This document shows positions 1 to 11,407 of a DNA stretch of 64,000 bases, in pieces. This stretch comes from Colwellia polaris. Lineage in GTDB: Bacteria; Pseudomonadota; Gammaproteobacteria; Enterobacterales; Alteromonadaceae. The notes beneath the pieces were generated by a model, which searched no databases, was not told where the DNA came from, and saw only the letters and a program-made list of their open reading frames with translations. The stretch is taken from assembly GCF_002104515.1 (NCBI RefSeq), contig NZ_NBOE01000003.1, forward strand, positions 248,001 to 312,000. Direction: 5' to 3'. Made by a program: the position numbers and the translations under genes. The stretch's first letter is position 1; each line of letters begins with the position of its first letter.

Positions 1-135
1 GATATACTAGATTTTGTTAATGTTTATCAATATTACAAAACTACATTTGTCGTTTGACAATGTGTTTTATCTCGCTTGTTGACAATTTTGGTTTTCTTTC
101 TTTAAAAATATCCAGCAGGAGCTGCTTTTTATTTA

Positions 136-504
136 ATGCTTTCTTCTATCAGTCCAGAACTTTTTAATTATATTGCTATTACATTTGGTCGATTTAAATG
201 GCAGCTTTTAGCTTGGAGTTGTTTTTTCTTTGTATTATTTATTGGCTTACAGTCACAAATTCAGTTAAAAACACCGAGTGTTTTAGTTTGGATTGCGATT
301 CTAATTTTATTTATTGCCATTGAAAGCTTAGTGGTAGCGGCATTTATGTTTTTCTTTGGGGTACTGCCATCAACCCGAGAAGAAAATATTGCTTGGTTTA
401 AGTTTTATCGAACCATTGAATGGTGTGAAACAATACTATTTACAGTTTTATTACCCTTGCCAATAATATTGTTTCTTTATGCATTTATTCGGTTAGCTAT
501 ATAA
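136..504 (+). CDS. small hypothetical membrane protein
   Basis: I do not recognise this 122-residue protein. It has three hydrophobic stretches long enough to span the membrane, at about residues 22-40, 48-76 and 97-120. A short polar loop (STREENIAWFKFYR) lies between the second and third. The reading frame is compact and ends in isoleucine just before the stop. A purine-rich AGCAGGAGCTG ribosome site lies about 12 bases upstream of the start, which supports translation. It is convergent with ligA. No function is assigned; an inner-membrane location is inferred from hydrophobicity only. Confidence 0.6.
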   Translation: MLSSISPELFNYIAITFGRFKWQLLAWSCFFFVLFIGLQSQIQLKTPSVLVWIAILILFIAIESLVVAAFMFFFGVLPSTREENIAWFKFYRTIEWCETILFTVLLPLPIILFLYAFIRLAI

Positions 505-540
505 CAGCTTGGCTAGTTTATTACTTAACACTTAACTGTT

Positions 541-2659
<2,119 letters not shown>

Positions 2660-2680
2660 TTACTTTGAAGGTGAGTAATT

Positions 2681-2728
2681 TACCGTCAACAGTGTTGATT
2701 TATGTGTTTAAACACATTGTTGACGGTA
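2681..2728 (-). promoter_or_regulatory. nested hairpin between zipA and ligA
   Basis: The arms TACCGTCAACA (2681-2691) and TGTTGACGGTA (2718-2728) are perfectly complementary. They enclose a 16-bp perfect palindrome, ATGTGTTTAAACACAT (2702-2717). No T-run follows on the minus strand, so it does not look like a standard terminator. It may be an operator, an mRNA-processing hairpin or a protein-binding cruciform. Confidence 0.55.
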
Positions 2729-2746
2729 GGTTTAACGAGTTTAAGA

Positions 2747-3922
2747 TTACAATAAACCGATTCGACTTTTGCGTTCAAATTCGCGAATTAGGCCAATATA
2801 ATGTTGCTCTGTTTGTTTTGTCATTACACTGCGTTTGTGATCAAGTAATTGGCCACGAAACTCTACAGCTAACTGTTTTGCTGCATTTAACATTTGCTCA
2901 AACACTTCAAACGCATCACCAGGATTAGGTAAGGTCATAAAGAGTGTAATACCTTGGGTACTAAAATTCTCTATATCGTCTAAATTAAAGGTTCCAGGGT
3001 TCATCATATTGGCTAAGCTAAAGGTTACTTTACCATTGCCGGCATTGTCTTGATGACGATGAAAAATGTTCATCTCACCGTATTTCATGCCTAAAGTCAG
3101 TAATGATGGCAATAACGCAGCACCCGACATGGTGCGCCCTTCTGGCATAACCACTGAAAGTACGATAACTTGCGGCTCTTGCACTACAGGTGCAGCTTTT
3201 TTATTTTCATTGGTCGCTGACATGCTCGGCATATCGGTTACAGTCTCGTCTTCAAAGTTAATTTCCATTTGATTACGTTTAACAACTGGTTTACGCACAC
3301 TTTGTTTGCGAGCAACTGGCTTATTAGTCAATATTTCTGGCTTTGCTTGAGTAACAGGTTGTTGATATACCGGCTCAGAATAAACGGGCTTTTTAACGAT
3401 AACTTCTTCAATAGCTTCTTCAGTAATCTCGTCAGTAACGTTTTCAGTAACTTCTTCGATCTCTTGTAGGTTAGGTGACGTTTCGGGGAATAAGTCTTCT
3501 TCGTAATTTGGCGCGTCTGATAATGCTTGTTGTTTTAAATGCTCAGGCACAGCTTCGGTATTATTGAGTAACTCGCCAAAGTTATCGGTTTGAACAGGTG
3601 CTTTTTCTTCAAAACTTTGAGGAGGTATATCCAAAGGCATAGGTTCATCGCTATGAAAATCTGCGCGACCTTCAAGCTGGTGAGATTTTACTGAAGCACC
3701 ATTTTTTAAAGTATTAGCACCAACAACTTTGGGTTTACTAACCCCGTCTTGATCAAAGCCCGAGCCGTCAAACCCACGGGTTTCGTGCACTATCGGTTCT
3801 GCCTTAGCTTTTAATTTATAAGGATTCTTTTGCTTTCTGATAGTCCAGTAACCATGAATGAAAATTGCTGCTATTACGATAGCACTGATAATAATTAATG
3901 TATTTCTGAAGTTATCTTCCAT
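2747..3922 (-). CDS. zipA: cell division protein ZipA
   Basis: ZipA anchors the FtsZ ring to the inner membrane. The 391-residue protein starts with a single N-terminal membrane segment (NTLIIISAIVIAAIFIHGYW, residues 7-26) and a basic stretch. A long acidic, Pro/Val/Glu-rich linker follows, and the conserved FtsZ-binding domain occupies about residues 250-385 (VLSVVMPEGRTMSGAALLP through LDHKRSVMT). It is longer than E. coli ZipA (328) because of the linker. It lies 14 bases after smc and upstream of ligA, so the three genes may be cotranscribed. Confidence 0.95.
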   Translation of the reverse strand: MEDNFRNTLIIISAIVIAAIFIHGYWTIRKQKNPYKLKAKAEPIVHETRGFDGSGFDQDGVSKPKVVGANTLKNGASVKSHQLEGRADFHSDEPMPLDIPPQSFEEKAPVQTDNFGELLNNTEAVPEHLKQQALSDAPNYEEDLFPETSPNLQEIEEVTENVTDEITEEAIEEVIVKKPVYSEPVYQQPVTQAKPEILTNKPVARKQSVRKPVVKRNQMEINFEDETVTDMPSMSATNENKKAAPVVQEPQVIVLSVVMPEGRTMSGAALLPSLLTLGMKYGEMNIFHRHQDNAGNGKVTFSLANMMNPGTFNLDDIENFSTQGITLFMTLPNPGDAFEVFEQMLNAAKQLAVEFRGQLLDHKRSVMTKQTEQHYIGLIREFERKSRIGLL

Positions 3923-3936
3923 TACTTAACCTATTC

Positions 3937-6900
3937 TTATACTTCTGCCATGGCGATTGCTTCGTCAATATCAACCGCTACCATACGTGAAACACCTGGT
4001 TCAAACATGGTAACTCCGGTTAAATGTGACGCCATCTCCATAGCTATTTTATTATGGCTTATATATATAAATTGCACTGTTTGCGACATTTCTCGCACTA
4101 GATTACAAAAACGACTGACATTTGCATCATCTAAAGGTGCATCCACTTCATCAAGTAAACAAAATGGAGCTGGATTCAACCGAAAAATCGCGAACACCAA
4201 TGATAATGCGGTCAGCGCTTTTTCTCCACCAGATAATAGATGAATTGTGCTATTTTTTTTCCCTGGTGGTCTAGCCATGATGGTAACCCCTGTTTCCAGT
4301 AGGTCTTCACCTGTTAGCGCTAAATATGCTTGACCACCACCAAAGACCTTAGGAAATAGCACCTGCAGGTCTTTATTAACCTGATCAAAGGTTAGTTTAA
4401 ATTTATGACGACTTTCTTTATCTATTTTAGCAATAGCCGCTTCTAATGTCGTAATGGCATTATTAAGGTCTTGATCTTGTTGGTCAAGATAACTTTTACG
4501 CTCAAATTGTGTTTCATACTCTTCAATAGCAGCTAAATTTATTGCTCCTAACAGTTGAATATCTTTAGCTAACTTAATTAAGTGTGCTTGCCAAATAGAT
4601 TCTTTCGCGTTTTCTGGCATTGCTTGGATCACACTTTCAATATTTTGCTTTAATTCAGCTAGAACTTCTAATGCGCTCTCTGCCCGTAATTTAAAGCCCT
4701 CACTATCGAGTTTTAAACGCGCCAGTTGTTCATTGAGATTACTAATTTTATTTTGGCTAGTCTTTTGCTGTATTTCTAGCTCAGCCAAACGTGTTTGACT
4801 ATCATTCAAGGTTTTTTGATTAAATTGCAGCTTTTCATTTATCGCAGTTAAGTTATCTAACCATTGTGGTAATTGCTGCTCAAACTGTTGAATGGGTTGG
4901 CTATTATCAGTAAAAACTTTGCTATTGCTGGTTAATCTTTGAGTGAGTAAATTAACGTTTTCTTGATTTGAACGAATACTTTGTTCACGCTGTAAGCGCT
5001 GACTTTTCAGCTGCTCAACCACTAAGCTCATCTGATGCCTACTTTGGTGTAACGTTTGGCTTCGATCTTGTATAGCCTCTATGCTTTGTTGCAACAGTGT
5101 TTGTTGCTCTGAAAAGCCGTCAACATTATGTTCTGTTTCATCAAACCTTTGCGTTAACTGTTCTTGAAATTCAAGTAGTTTCTGTTTCGCGGCTACTTCT
5201 CTTTTACAAAGCGCGGCTAATTCTTCTGTTAATTTATGTTGCTGCTGCTGTTGTTGCTGTTGTGCCTGAGCGTTAAGTGAAATTGTATTTTCAATTTCAT
5301 TTAACTTCACCTGATGTTCTTCAACACTTTCAACATTAACGCTTTTTTCATTGATTAGTGAAGCTAATTGCTCTGCCGTTATATTTTGTTGTTGCTCGAT
5401 ATCTGCTTGGCTTTGAAGTAGTTTTTCTAGTGCCTTTTGCTCAATTGCCAGTTGACGTTGCAAACTAATAAAATCATAACCTTGTTCAAGCTTTCCTTTG
5501 GTTAACCTATAATGGTGTAACCAGGTACCGTCTGGACAAATGATACTTTCATGGCTCGCCAAAGTTGATAATTTTTGTTTGGCTTCAAGGTAATTATCCG
5601 CAAGAAAAATACCATTGAAGTAACCCGTTAATACCTTAACACCATTAACTTTACTGGCTAAAGTATTTGCTTTTATCGCTACTTCTTTATGCCCAGCGCT
5701 TTGCTCAATCTTTTGATAAACAAAAGATAAATTATTTACACTTAAATTACCTTCGCCATCAGCGTCAGGTAAGGTATTTATTACGTGCCCTGCTAACCAG
5801 TGAGACAAAACAACTTCAGTGGCTTTTTCCCAGCCATTCTCAACAGTTAACTGATTTTGCAATGAAACAACATCGGCCATATTTTGCTTAGTCAGCCATA
5901 AAGCCTGTTTTTCACTCCAAGGTGACTTGTCAGATAGTTTAAGCTGTAAGTCGGCAATTTTTTCATGGTTAACGGTATATTGAGCTGAAGCGACAGCAAA
6001 TTGTTGATTAAGCTGACTAGCGGTTGTTTGCAACTTAGCTTCTTTCTCGGTTAACTCACTTTGCTTATTTCTAAGCGCTGTTAAGGCAGCGAAAACGTTT
6101 TTCTTTTGTTTTTGTAACGGATGTACTTCGTTGTTATCAACTTCAGGCTGTAAGTCTATTTGCTCACGTAATTGAATTATTTGTTGCTCTACATGCTCAA
6201 TAATCGTTTCTTGTTGGGTAATATTCGCGTGCAGTGTTATTTTTTGCTCTTGGCTTTCATTATGCTTTTTCTGTTGTTGTTGCCACAAGCTTTGTAAATC
6301 TTTTTGCTGTGCTTGTTGCTGTGCTAATTCTTTTTGGCAAGCAGTTAAAGCCGTTTCTATTTTTTGTAACTCCGGCTGTTGTTCATTCAATTGCGTATTA
6401 CATAATTGCAGCTGCGTTTGTTCGGCCAAAATTAATTGCTGTGCATTGACCAATTGTTGTTGAGTTAACTCGTTATCATTTTGAGTTTTTTCTGATTGCT
6501 CTTTTAAGTATTTAACTTGCTGCTCTGCACGAGCTATATCTTGGGTTAGATTTAGCTTTTGTTGATGTAATGTTTGATTGTTGTCATTTGATGAATTTAT
6601 TGTCGTTTTTAGTTCGATGATCAAAACATCATTCTGACTTTGCTCAGCATTTTGGCTAGCCACTGAGTTTTCGAGTGAAACTATGCGTGTTTGATGCTGT
6701 TCGCGTTGTTGATCAAACTTTTGCCAGCGTAAAACTGCTAGCTCAGCTTTATATTTACGTTCTTGTTGTTTTAGCGTACGAAAGCGTTTGGCCGCTTGTG
6801 CTTGCTGATGCAACTTATCAATTTGCACATCCAGCTCAAGTCGAATGTCATTAAGTCGTGCTAAGTTCTCGCGAGTATGACGAATTCGAGTTTCTGTTTC

Positions 6901-7434
6901 TTTACGGCGTTCTTTATATTTAGAAATGCCAGCCGCTTCTTCAATAAATATACGTAACTCTTGAGGTTTAGACTCTATTAAGCGTGAAATAGTACCCTGC
7001 TCAATAATAGCATAACTGCGAGGCCCTAAACCCGTGCCTAAAAATATATCGGTAATATCACGACGTCGACACTTAGTACCATTTAAAAAGTAAGTATTGA
7101 CACTTTCACGGTTAACCAATCGACGCACTGAGACTTCTGTACGATCAGCCATATTACCTTGTATGCGACCTTGTGTGTTATCAAACACAAGTTCAACACT
7201 GGCTTGGCCAATGGGTTTTCTGCTAGCGGCACCATTAAAAATAACATCGGTCATGGCTTCGCCACGCAAATTTTTTGCTGAGCTTTCGCCTAAAACCCAA
7301 CGCACGGCGTCAATAATATTTGATTTTCCGCAACCATTTGGCCCAACAATGGCTGTCATTTGTTGTTCAAAGGGGACTTTGGTGGGATCGACAAAGGATT
7401 TAAAACCTGCCAATTTTATATGCTTGAGTCGCAT
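3937..7434 (-). CDS. smc: chromosome condensation protein SMC
   Basis: SMC is the ATPase of bacterial condensin and organises and segregates the chromosome with ScpA and ScpB. I chose the ATG at 7434 (MRLKHIKLAGFKSF), the usual family start, giving 1165 residues; a longer frame adds seven residues. Walker A is GPNGCGKSN at residues 31-39. Long coiled coils surround a hinge domain near residues 510-640. The C-terminal head has the signature LSGGEKAL and Walker B (FCLLDEVDAPLDD). A glutamine-rich run (about eight Q in a row) sits in the second coiled coil. Having smc upstream of zipA is usual in Alteromonadales and Vibrionales, whereas E. coli uses MukB instead. Confidence 0.97.
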   Translation of the reverse strand: MRLKHIKLAGFKSFVDPTKVPFEQQMTAIVGPNGCGKSNIIDAVRWVLGESSAKNLRGEAMTDVIFNGAASRKPIGQASVELVFDNTQGRIQGNMADRTEVSVRRLVNRESVNTYFLNGTKCRRRDITDIFLGTGLGPRSYAIIEQGTISRLIESKPQELRIFIEEAAGISKYKERRKETETRIRHTRENLARLNDIRLELDVQIDKLHQQAQAAKRFRTLKQQERKYKAELAVLRWQKFDQQREQHQTRIVSLENSVASQNAEQSQNDVLIIELKTTINSSNDNNQTLHQQKLNLTQDIARAEQQVKYLKEQSEKTQNDNELTQQQLVNAQQLILAEQTQLQLCNTQLNEQQPELQKIETALTACQKELAQQQAQQKDLQSLWQQQQKKHNESQEQKITLHANITQQETIIEHVEQQIIQLREQIDLQPEVDNNEVHPLQKQKKNVFAALTALRNKQSELTEKEAKLQTTASQLNQQFAVASAQYTVNHEKIADLQLKLSDKSPWSEKQALWLTKQNMADVVSLQNQLTVENGWEKATEVVLSHWLAGHVINTLPDADGEGNLSVNNLSFVYQKIEQSAGHKEVAIKANTLASKVNGVKVLTGYFNGIFLADNYLEAKQKLSTLASHESIICPDGTWLHHYRLTKGKLEQGYDFISLQRQLAIEQKALEKLLQSQADIEQQQNITAEQLASLINEKSVNVESVEEHQVKLNEIENTISLNAQAQQQQQQQQHKLTEELAALCKREVAAKQKLLEFQEQLTQRFDETEHNVDGFSEQQTLLQQSIEAIQDRSQTLHQSRHQMSLVVEQLKSQRLQREQSIRSNQENVNLLTQRLTSNSKVFTDNSQPIQQFEQQLPQWLDNLTAINEKLQFNQKTLNDSQTRLAELEIQQKTSQNKISNLNEQLARLKLDSEGFKLRAESALEVLAELKQNIESVIQAMPENAKESIWQAHLIKLAKDIQLLGAINLAAIEEYETQFERKSYLDQQDQDLNNAITTLEAAIAKIDKESRHKFKLTFDQVNKDLQVLFPKVFGGGQAYLALTGEDLLETGVTIMARPPGKKNSTIHLLSGGEKALTALSLVFAIFRLNPAPFCLLDEVDAPLDDANVSRFCNLVREMSQTVQFIYISHNKIAMEMASHLTGVTMFEPGVSRMVAVDIDEAIAMAEV

Positions 7435-7615
7435 TAAATCGAAAAACCTAATCAAAGTATCTAAAGGTTAAAGCTTTATAAATCACTTAAGAAACATTCA
7501 AAAAGCATTTATAAACCAATAGAATTAATATTAAACATCAGTAACTGCCGCCACTGTAACAGAGATTGATGTATTTTGTAACATCACAATACTGTTCATA
7601 TCATGATAAGGATCC

Positions 7616-7621
7616 TATAAT
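7616..7621 (+). promoter_or_regulatory. possible cysZ promoter -10
   Basis: A perfect TATAAT lies 41 bases before the cysZ start. The -35 at 17-bp spacing (TGTTCA, 7593-7598) is poor, so only the -10 is convincing. Confidence 0.35.
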
Positions 7622-7661
7622 CGTGCTATGAATATCAACTAGTTAGGTTAATAAAACAACA

Positions 7662-8417
7662 ATGAACAATAATAGCAAACCTCATTTAGCAAACGGTGGA
7701 GCCGGATACTTTATCAAAGGCTTTGAATTGATCCGTACGCCGGGGATTCGTCGCTTTGTATTTATCCCTTTATCGGTAAATTTAGTGCTGTTTAGCTATG
7801 CATTTTACTATATGTTTTTACAGCTAGAAGGTTACATGTTGACCCTAGAAGATTGGCTTGGTGACTCGTTTGCTTGGCTCAGTAACTTTATTTGGCCATT
7901 AGCAATACTGTTTATTTTAGTGGTGTTTTCATTTATTTTCAGCTCTGTAGCGAATTGGTTAGCAGCCCCTTTTAACGGTTTGCTTTCAGAAAAAATTGAA
8001 GCTTTATTAACCGATAAACCATTACACGATGGTAGCGCCTTTGATGTGGTAAAAGATATTCCAAGAACACTAAGCCGTGAAGTAAGTAAACTAGGCTATT
8101 ACTTACCCCGAGCTGCTGGTTTCTTTTTACTTTATTGGATTTTACCGGTTGTGGGCCAAATACTTTGGTTTCTATTTCTTGCTTGGATGATGGCCGTACA
8201 ATATAAAGATTATCCCTTTGATAATCACAAAATTAGCTTTACTCGAATGCGCCAAGCATTGAAAAAACGCCAAGGGTTAAGTTACAGCTTTGGCATAACC
8301 ACTGCCGTTTTCTCAATGATCCCAATAGTCAACTTAGTGGTTATGCCTGTCGCAATTTGTGGCGCTACCGCGCTGTGGGTCGATCATTACCGCGATGAAT
8401 TTGTTGACCGTGCATAG
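7662..8417 (+). CDS. cysZ: sulfate transporter CysZ
   Basis: CysZ brings sulfate across the inner membrane for cysteine synthesis. The protein has 251 residues, the family's usual length. It opens with the typical GAGYFIKGFELIRTPGIRRFVFIPL stretch, followed by hydrophobic segments near residues 30-55, 70-100, 145-170 and 205-235. The family motif around FDNHKISFTRMRQ is present near residue 190. The gene diverges from smc/zipA/ligA, matching the conserved cysZ-zipA neighbourhood of gammaproteobacteria. Confidence 0.93.
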   Translation: MNNNSKPHLANGGAGYFIKGFELIRTPGIRRFVFIPLSVNLVLFSYAFYYMFLQLEGYMLTLEDWLGDSFAWLSNFIWPLAILFILVVFSFIFSSVANWLAAPFNGLLSEKIEALLTDKPLHDGSAFDVVKDIPRTLSREVSKLGYYLPRAAGFFLLYWILPVVGQILWFLFLAWMMAVQYKDYPFDNHKISFTRMRQALKKRQGLSYSFGITTAVFSMIPIVNLVVMPVAICGATALWVDHYRDEFVDRA

Positions 8418-8661
8418 TAAATCAAATAATAATCAGTACCTTAGTAACTTTTGAACAATAAGTTTACGTACTATACGAATTTTGTTGCTTGTTTGATCGT
8501 ACGGTTAAAATTAAACCACCATATAAACTCGCTATTTTTAGTAAAATTTGACAGTAAATTCAGCAAAGTGCACACTCAAGATACTATTAGTACTTTACAT
8601 AGCACGCTTAAGAACTGTGCTTAAAATTTAAATAACACCGAAAACTTAAAAGGAACTGGTG

Positions 8662-9045
8662 ATGCCAGCATTGCGTTTTATGCCAAAAAGTTTAATTTTA
8701 TCTCCTGCTTTACTTCTACTTATGATGAGTTTTAGCAGTAGCGCTCAGACCACGAGTACAGTTGATAAAATGATGGATAAAGTTAATATTCCTGTTATCG
8801 AGGATGCACGTGTATTTGCTAAGTTTGACGACAAAATGCCTGCGGTGATTAATTACTTTACCGCTTATTCAGAAGATAGCGTGATAGATTTTTACAATAA
8901 AAGTTACGGCGAACCTGAAGATCGCGAACGAAAGCGCGGACGTTTAACGTTGAATTATCGACAAGGGAAGCAGCAAATACGTGTTGTTATTTCACCGCAA
9001 AATAAAATGCGACAAGTTGATGTTATTGTTGATAAGCAACCTTAA
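8662..9045 (+). CDS. hypothetical secreted protein
   Basis: I do not recognise this protein of about 127 residues. It begins with a clear signal peptide (hydrophobic SLILSPALLLLMMSFSSSAQ, probable cleavage after SSAQ or nearby). The mature part is small and charged, with the segment EDSVIDFYNKSYGEPEDRERKRGRL and a C-terminal beta-like stretch (QQIRVVISPQNKMRQVDVIVD). I preferred the ATG at 8662 over the GTG three bases earlier because AAGGA (8649-8653) is well spaced from it. A strong terminator follows. A periplasmic location is inferred from the signal peptide. Confidence 0.7.
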   Translation: MPALRFMPKSLILSPALLLLMMSFSSSAQTTSTVDKMMDKVNIPVIEDARVFAKFDDKMPAVINYFTAYSEDSVIDFYNKSYGEPEDRERKRGRLTLNYRQGKQQIRVVISPQNKMRQVDVIVDKQP

Positions 9046-9081
9046 GTTCTTCACTTAAATTTCTTATTGTTTTACCGATAT

Positions 9082-9113
9082 AAAAAAACATCGCTATTTG
9101 CGATGTTTTTTTT
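9082..9113. terminator. bidirectional Rho-independent terminator
   Basis: The stem ACATCGC/GCGATGT has a TATTT loop, an A-run before it and a T-run after it. It can end the secreted-protein gene on plus and the M1 peptidase gene on minus. Confidence 0.9.
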
Positions 9114-9240
9114 GAGCTAAATGTTTTAGCGGTTATAACTAAAACTAACCGATAAAACAGAAACTGAACCAACTTAACCTTACCTAATACAATATAAGCC
9201 AAGCTAAATACCTTAGGCCGATTAAGCGGTTCAAACTAAT

Positions 9241-11100
9241 TTACTTTAATAAAATAGCATCTACTGTGCCTTGGGCTAGTGGATGGTAACCAGGTCGCGC
9301 TTTTTCATAAACGGCTTGAGCCCAGGCTTTGCCTTTCGCAGATGTAGCAAGTTCTTTATACAAAGGAACAATTAATTTACGACGCCCTATCGACTCTAAA
9401 TATTTGCCCATAGCCGGGTAAACAGCGTCATAACCAGAACGTAATGCCAGTAAATACCATGCATGAGCAACTTCTGCGTTTGTACTGTTAGTTAAATTAA
9501 ATGCTGCATCTAAACTCTTCATACGTTCATTTGAAATGTTTAACGGTAAGTTATTTACAAAATGCAGCCATTCATGCAAGGTCCATTTTTTGGTTGGAAT
9601 TTGCGCTAACTCAAGTTGGTCGTTAGTCCATTTTGAAATAATATTATCAATTTTTACAAAAGCATTTGAGCGTGGCTTAGGCGTGTAAGCAGGTAAACCT
9701 TGCTCGTAAATCCACTCATTAAGCTCGGTATCGCTAACAATGTTAGGGAATTTATGGGTTAAATTCTCTTTTAAATAAATAACAAAATTCTTTGTACCTA
9801 AACTTTGAAATGCATGATCATCAAAATATTGCATGATAAAAGTATCAAATTTATCGCGGCCAAATTTTTCCTCTAAATACACTAAAAATAACTGCCCTTT
9901 AGTATAAGGTACACCAGAGAAAGCATCATCAGGATCACGTCCTTCTAGATCAATATACAGTTGAGTATCACCTGGCGCTAACTCTGCAATTTCATAACTT
10001 AAGTTTTGTGCATCTAAAGCGCGTTCCATTAGTGCTCTGTCAGCGCCAAATACTGCTTCCATAATACGGTTTTCAACATAGCTGGTAAAACCTTCGTTTA
10101 ACCAAAGATCACGCCAGCTTTCGTTCGTTACTAGGTTACCTGACCAAGAGTGAGCTAATTCATGGGCAATCAAGTTAACTAAGCTTTTATCACCAGCAAC
10201 AACGGTTGGGGTAATGAATGATAAGCGAGGATTTTCCATACCACCAAAAGGAAAACTAGGCGGTAGTATTAAAAGATCATAACGGCCCCAACGATAAGCA
10301 CCAAAAAGCTTTTCAGTTTCATCAATCATCACTTGCGTATCGTCAAATTCAGCCACAGCTCTATCTAAAATATAGTGCTCAGCATAAATACCTGTTTGCT
10401 TACTCATGGCTTTAAATTCTAAATCGCCCACGGCGATAGCAATTAAGTAAGCAGGAATAGCTTGTGGCATAGCAAACGAATAATCGCCATCTCGCGCTGT
10501 ATCGGGTGTGTTATCAGCACTCATTACCGCCAGTAAATCATCACTGGTAGTTATGCGAGCGTTGTAGGTCATGCGCACACTTGGTGTATCTTGCACAGGT
10601 ATCCAAGAGCGGGCATGAATAGCTTGGCTTTGACTAAACATAAATGGCTTGTTTTTACCGGCCGTTTGCTCAGGCGACAACCACTGTAAGCCAGAGGCTT
10701 GTGGTAGCGAGTTATAATACACTCTAATTGTTGGAGTTTTAAATGTGGTTGCTATGGTCAGTTTAGAGCCCATTACATCGTCACGCTTAGCCAGTTTGTA
10801 AGATAACTTTACCCACTGGTCATTCGAATTTTTAGCCATTACACGATGGATTTCAAGATCGCGTGTATCTAGAATTACATCAACAGCATCATCATTTAGC
10901 CAATTCAGGCTTAATTCAGCAAAACCTTTTAAAGATTTTTTATCAAAATCAACATCAAGATCCAAATAAAGATGGCTGATTTTAACTTGATCATAATTAG
11001 CATAAGTTAATGCGTCGCTAACTTCTGCGTTAGCTGATTGAAGCCATGAGAGCTGTACAATACAACTTAAAATGGCTAAAAGACGAATAGAGAATTTCAT
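9241..11100 (-). CDS. M1 family zinc aminopeptidase, exported (ColAP-like)
   Basis: This is a gluzincin aminopeptidase of the leukotriene-A4-hydrolase type that removes N-terminal residues from peptides. I start it at the ATG at 11100 ([13 protein letters not shown]), which gives a signal peptide ending near NAEV and about 619 residues. The exopeptidase motif GGMENP lies near residue 285. Zinc ligands are in HELAHSW and the downstream glutamate in [12 protein letters not shown] (about residues 310-340). The C-terminal helical domain typical of LTA4H-like enzymes is present. The cold-active aminopeptidase ColAP described from Colwellia belongs to this family. A terminator-like hairpin sits directly upstream of the start. 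Confidence 0.93.
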   Translation of the reverse strand: MKFSIRLLAILSCIVQLSWLQSANAEVSDALTYANYDQVKISHLYLDLDVDFDKKSLKGFAELSLNWLNDDAVDVILDTRDLEIHRVMAKNSNDQWVKLSYKLAKRDDVMGSKLTIATTFKTPTIRVYYNSLPQASGLQWLSPEQTAGKNKPFMFSQSQAIHARSWIPVQDTPSVRMTYNARITTSDDLLAVMSADNTPDTARDGDYSFAMPQAIPAYLIAIAVGDLEFKAMSKQTGIYAEHYILDRAVAEFDDTQVMIDETEKLFGAYRWGRYDLLILPPSFPFGGMENPRLSFITPTVVAGDKSLVNLIAHELAHSWSGNLVTNESWRDLWLNEGFTSYVENRIMEAVFGADRALMERALDAQNLSYEIAELAPGDTQLYIDLEGRDPDDAFSGVPYTKGQLFLVYLEEKFGRDKFDTFIMQYFDDHAFQSLGTKNFVIYLKENLTHKFPNIVSDTELNEWIYEQGLPAYTPKPRSNAFVKIDNIISKWTNDQLELAQIPTKKWTLHEWLHFVNNLPLNISNERMKSLDAAFNLTNSTNAEVAHAWYLLALRSGYDAVYPAMGKYLESIGRRKLIVPLYKELATSAKGKAWAQAVYEKARPGYHPLAQGTVDAILLK

Positions 11101-11109
11101 AGAATGTAT

Positions 11110-11154
11110 CCAAAACAAAAGAGGCCTGTAGATTACAGTGAATCTACAGGCCTC
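11110..11154 (-). terminator. terminator-like hairpin just before the M1 peptidase gene
   Basis: The arms GAGGCCTGTAGATT (11121-11134) and AATCTACAGGCCTC (11141-11154) pair perfectly over 14 bp around a 6-nt loop. Read on minus, the stem is followed by TTTTGTTTT. It may end motY transcripts. Only about 20 bases separate it from the peptidase ATG, so a peptidase transcript starting upstream would have to read through it, like an attenuator. Confidence 0.75.
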
Positions 11155-11168
11155 TTCAAGTGCTAATT

Positions 11169-11377
11169 ATACCAATTGATATAAACAATCGATCATTCTA
11201 AAGCGGTTTAAATATCCAGTATCTACGTTGCTTTCAATCCCAATAGCCTGCTATTGCTCGACAATATGCTCCTGCATTGCTCTAATGACCTACATCCATG
11301 TAAGAATCAATCAAGCGCCTTGCTACTGAAAATTTATCCTCGTTTAAAATTGATCGATTCATTAAATCAATTGGTAT
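11169..11377. mobile_element. MITE-like element with 27-bp terminal inverted repeats
   Basis: The left end (11169-11195, beginning ATACCAATTGATATAAACAA) and the right end (11351-11377, ending AAATCAATTGGTAT) match as inverted repeats at 24 of 27 positions. The 209-bp element has no open frame. It contains smaller inverted stretches and no transposase. A related single end occurs at 13699-13718. No clear target duplication is visible. It lies between motY and the M1 peptidase gene. Confidence 0.65.
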
Positions 11378-11407
11378 TACAGCAATTTAGCATGTTAAGC
11401 TAATTGT

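Noticed and set aside
2665-2928. 87-codon plus frame over the end of zipA
   Set aside because: It lies inside the dyad and zipA coding region, with no supporting signal.
7097-7471. 124-codon plus-strand frame opposite the smc start
   Set aside because: It overlaps the conserved SMC head on minus and resembles no family; it is a shadow frame.
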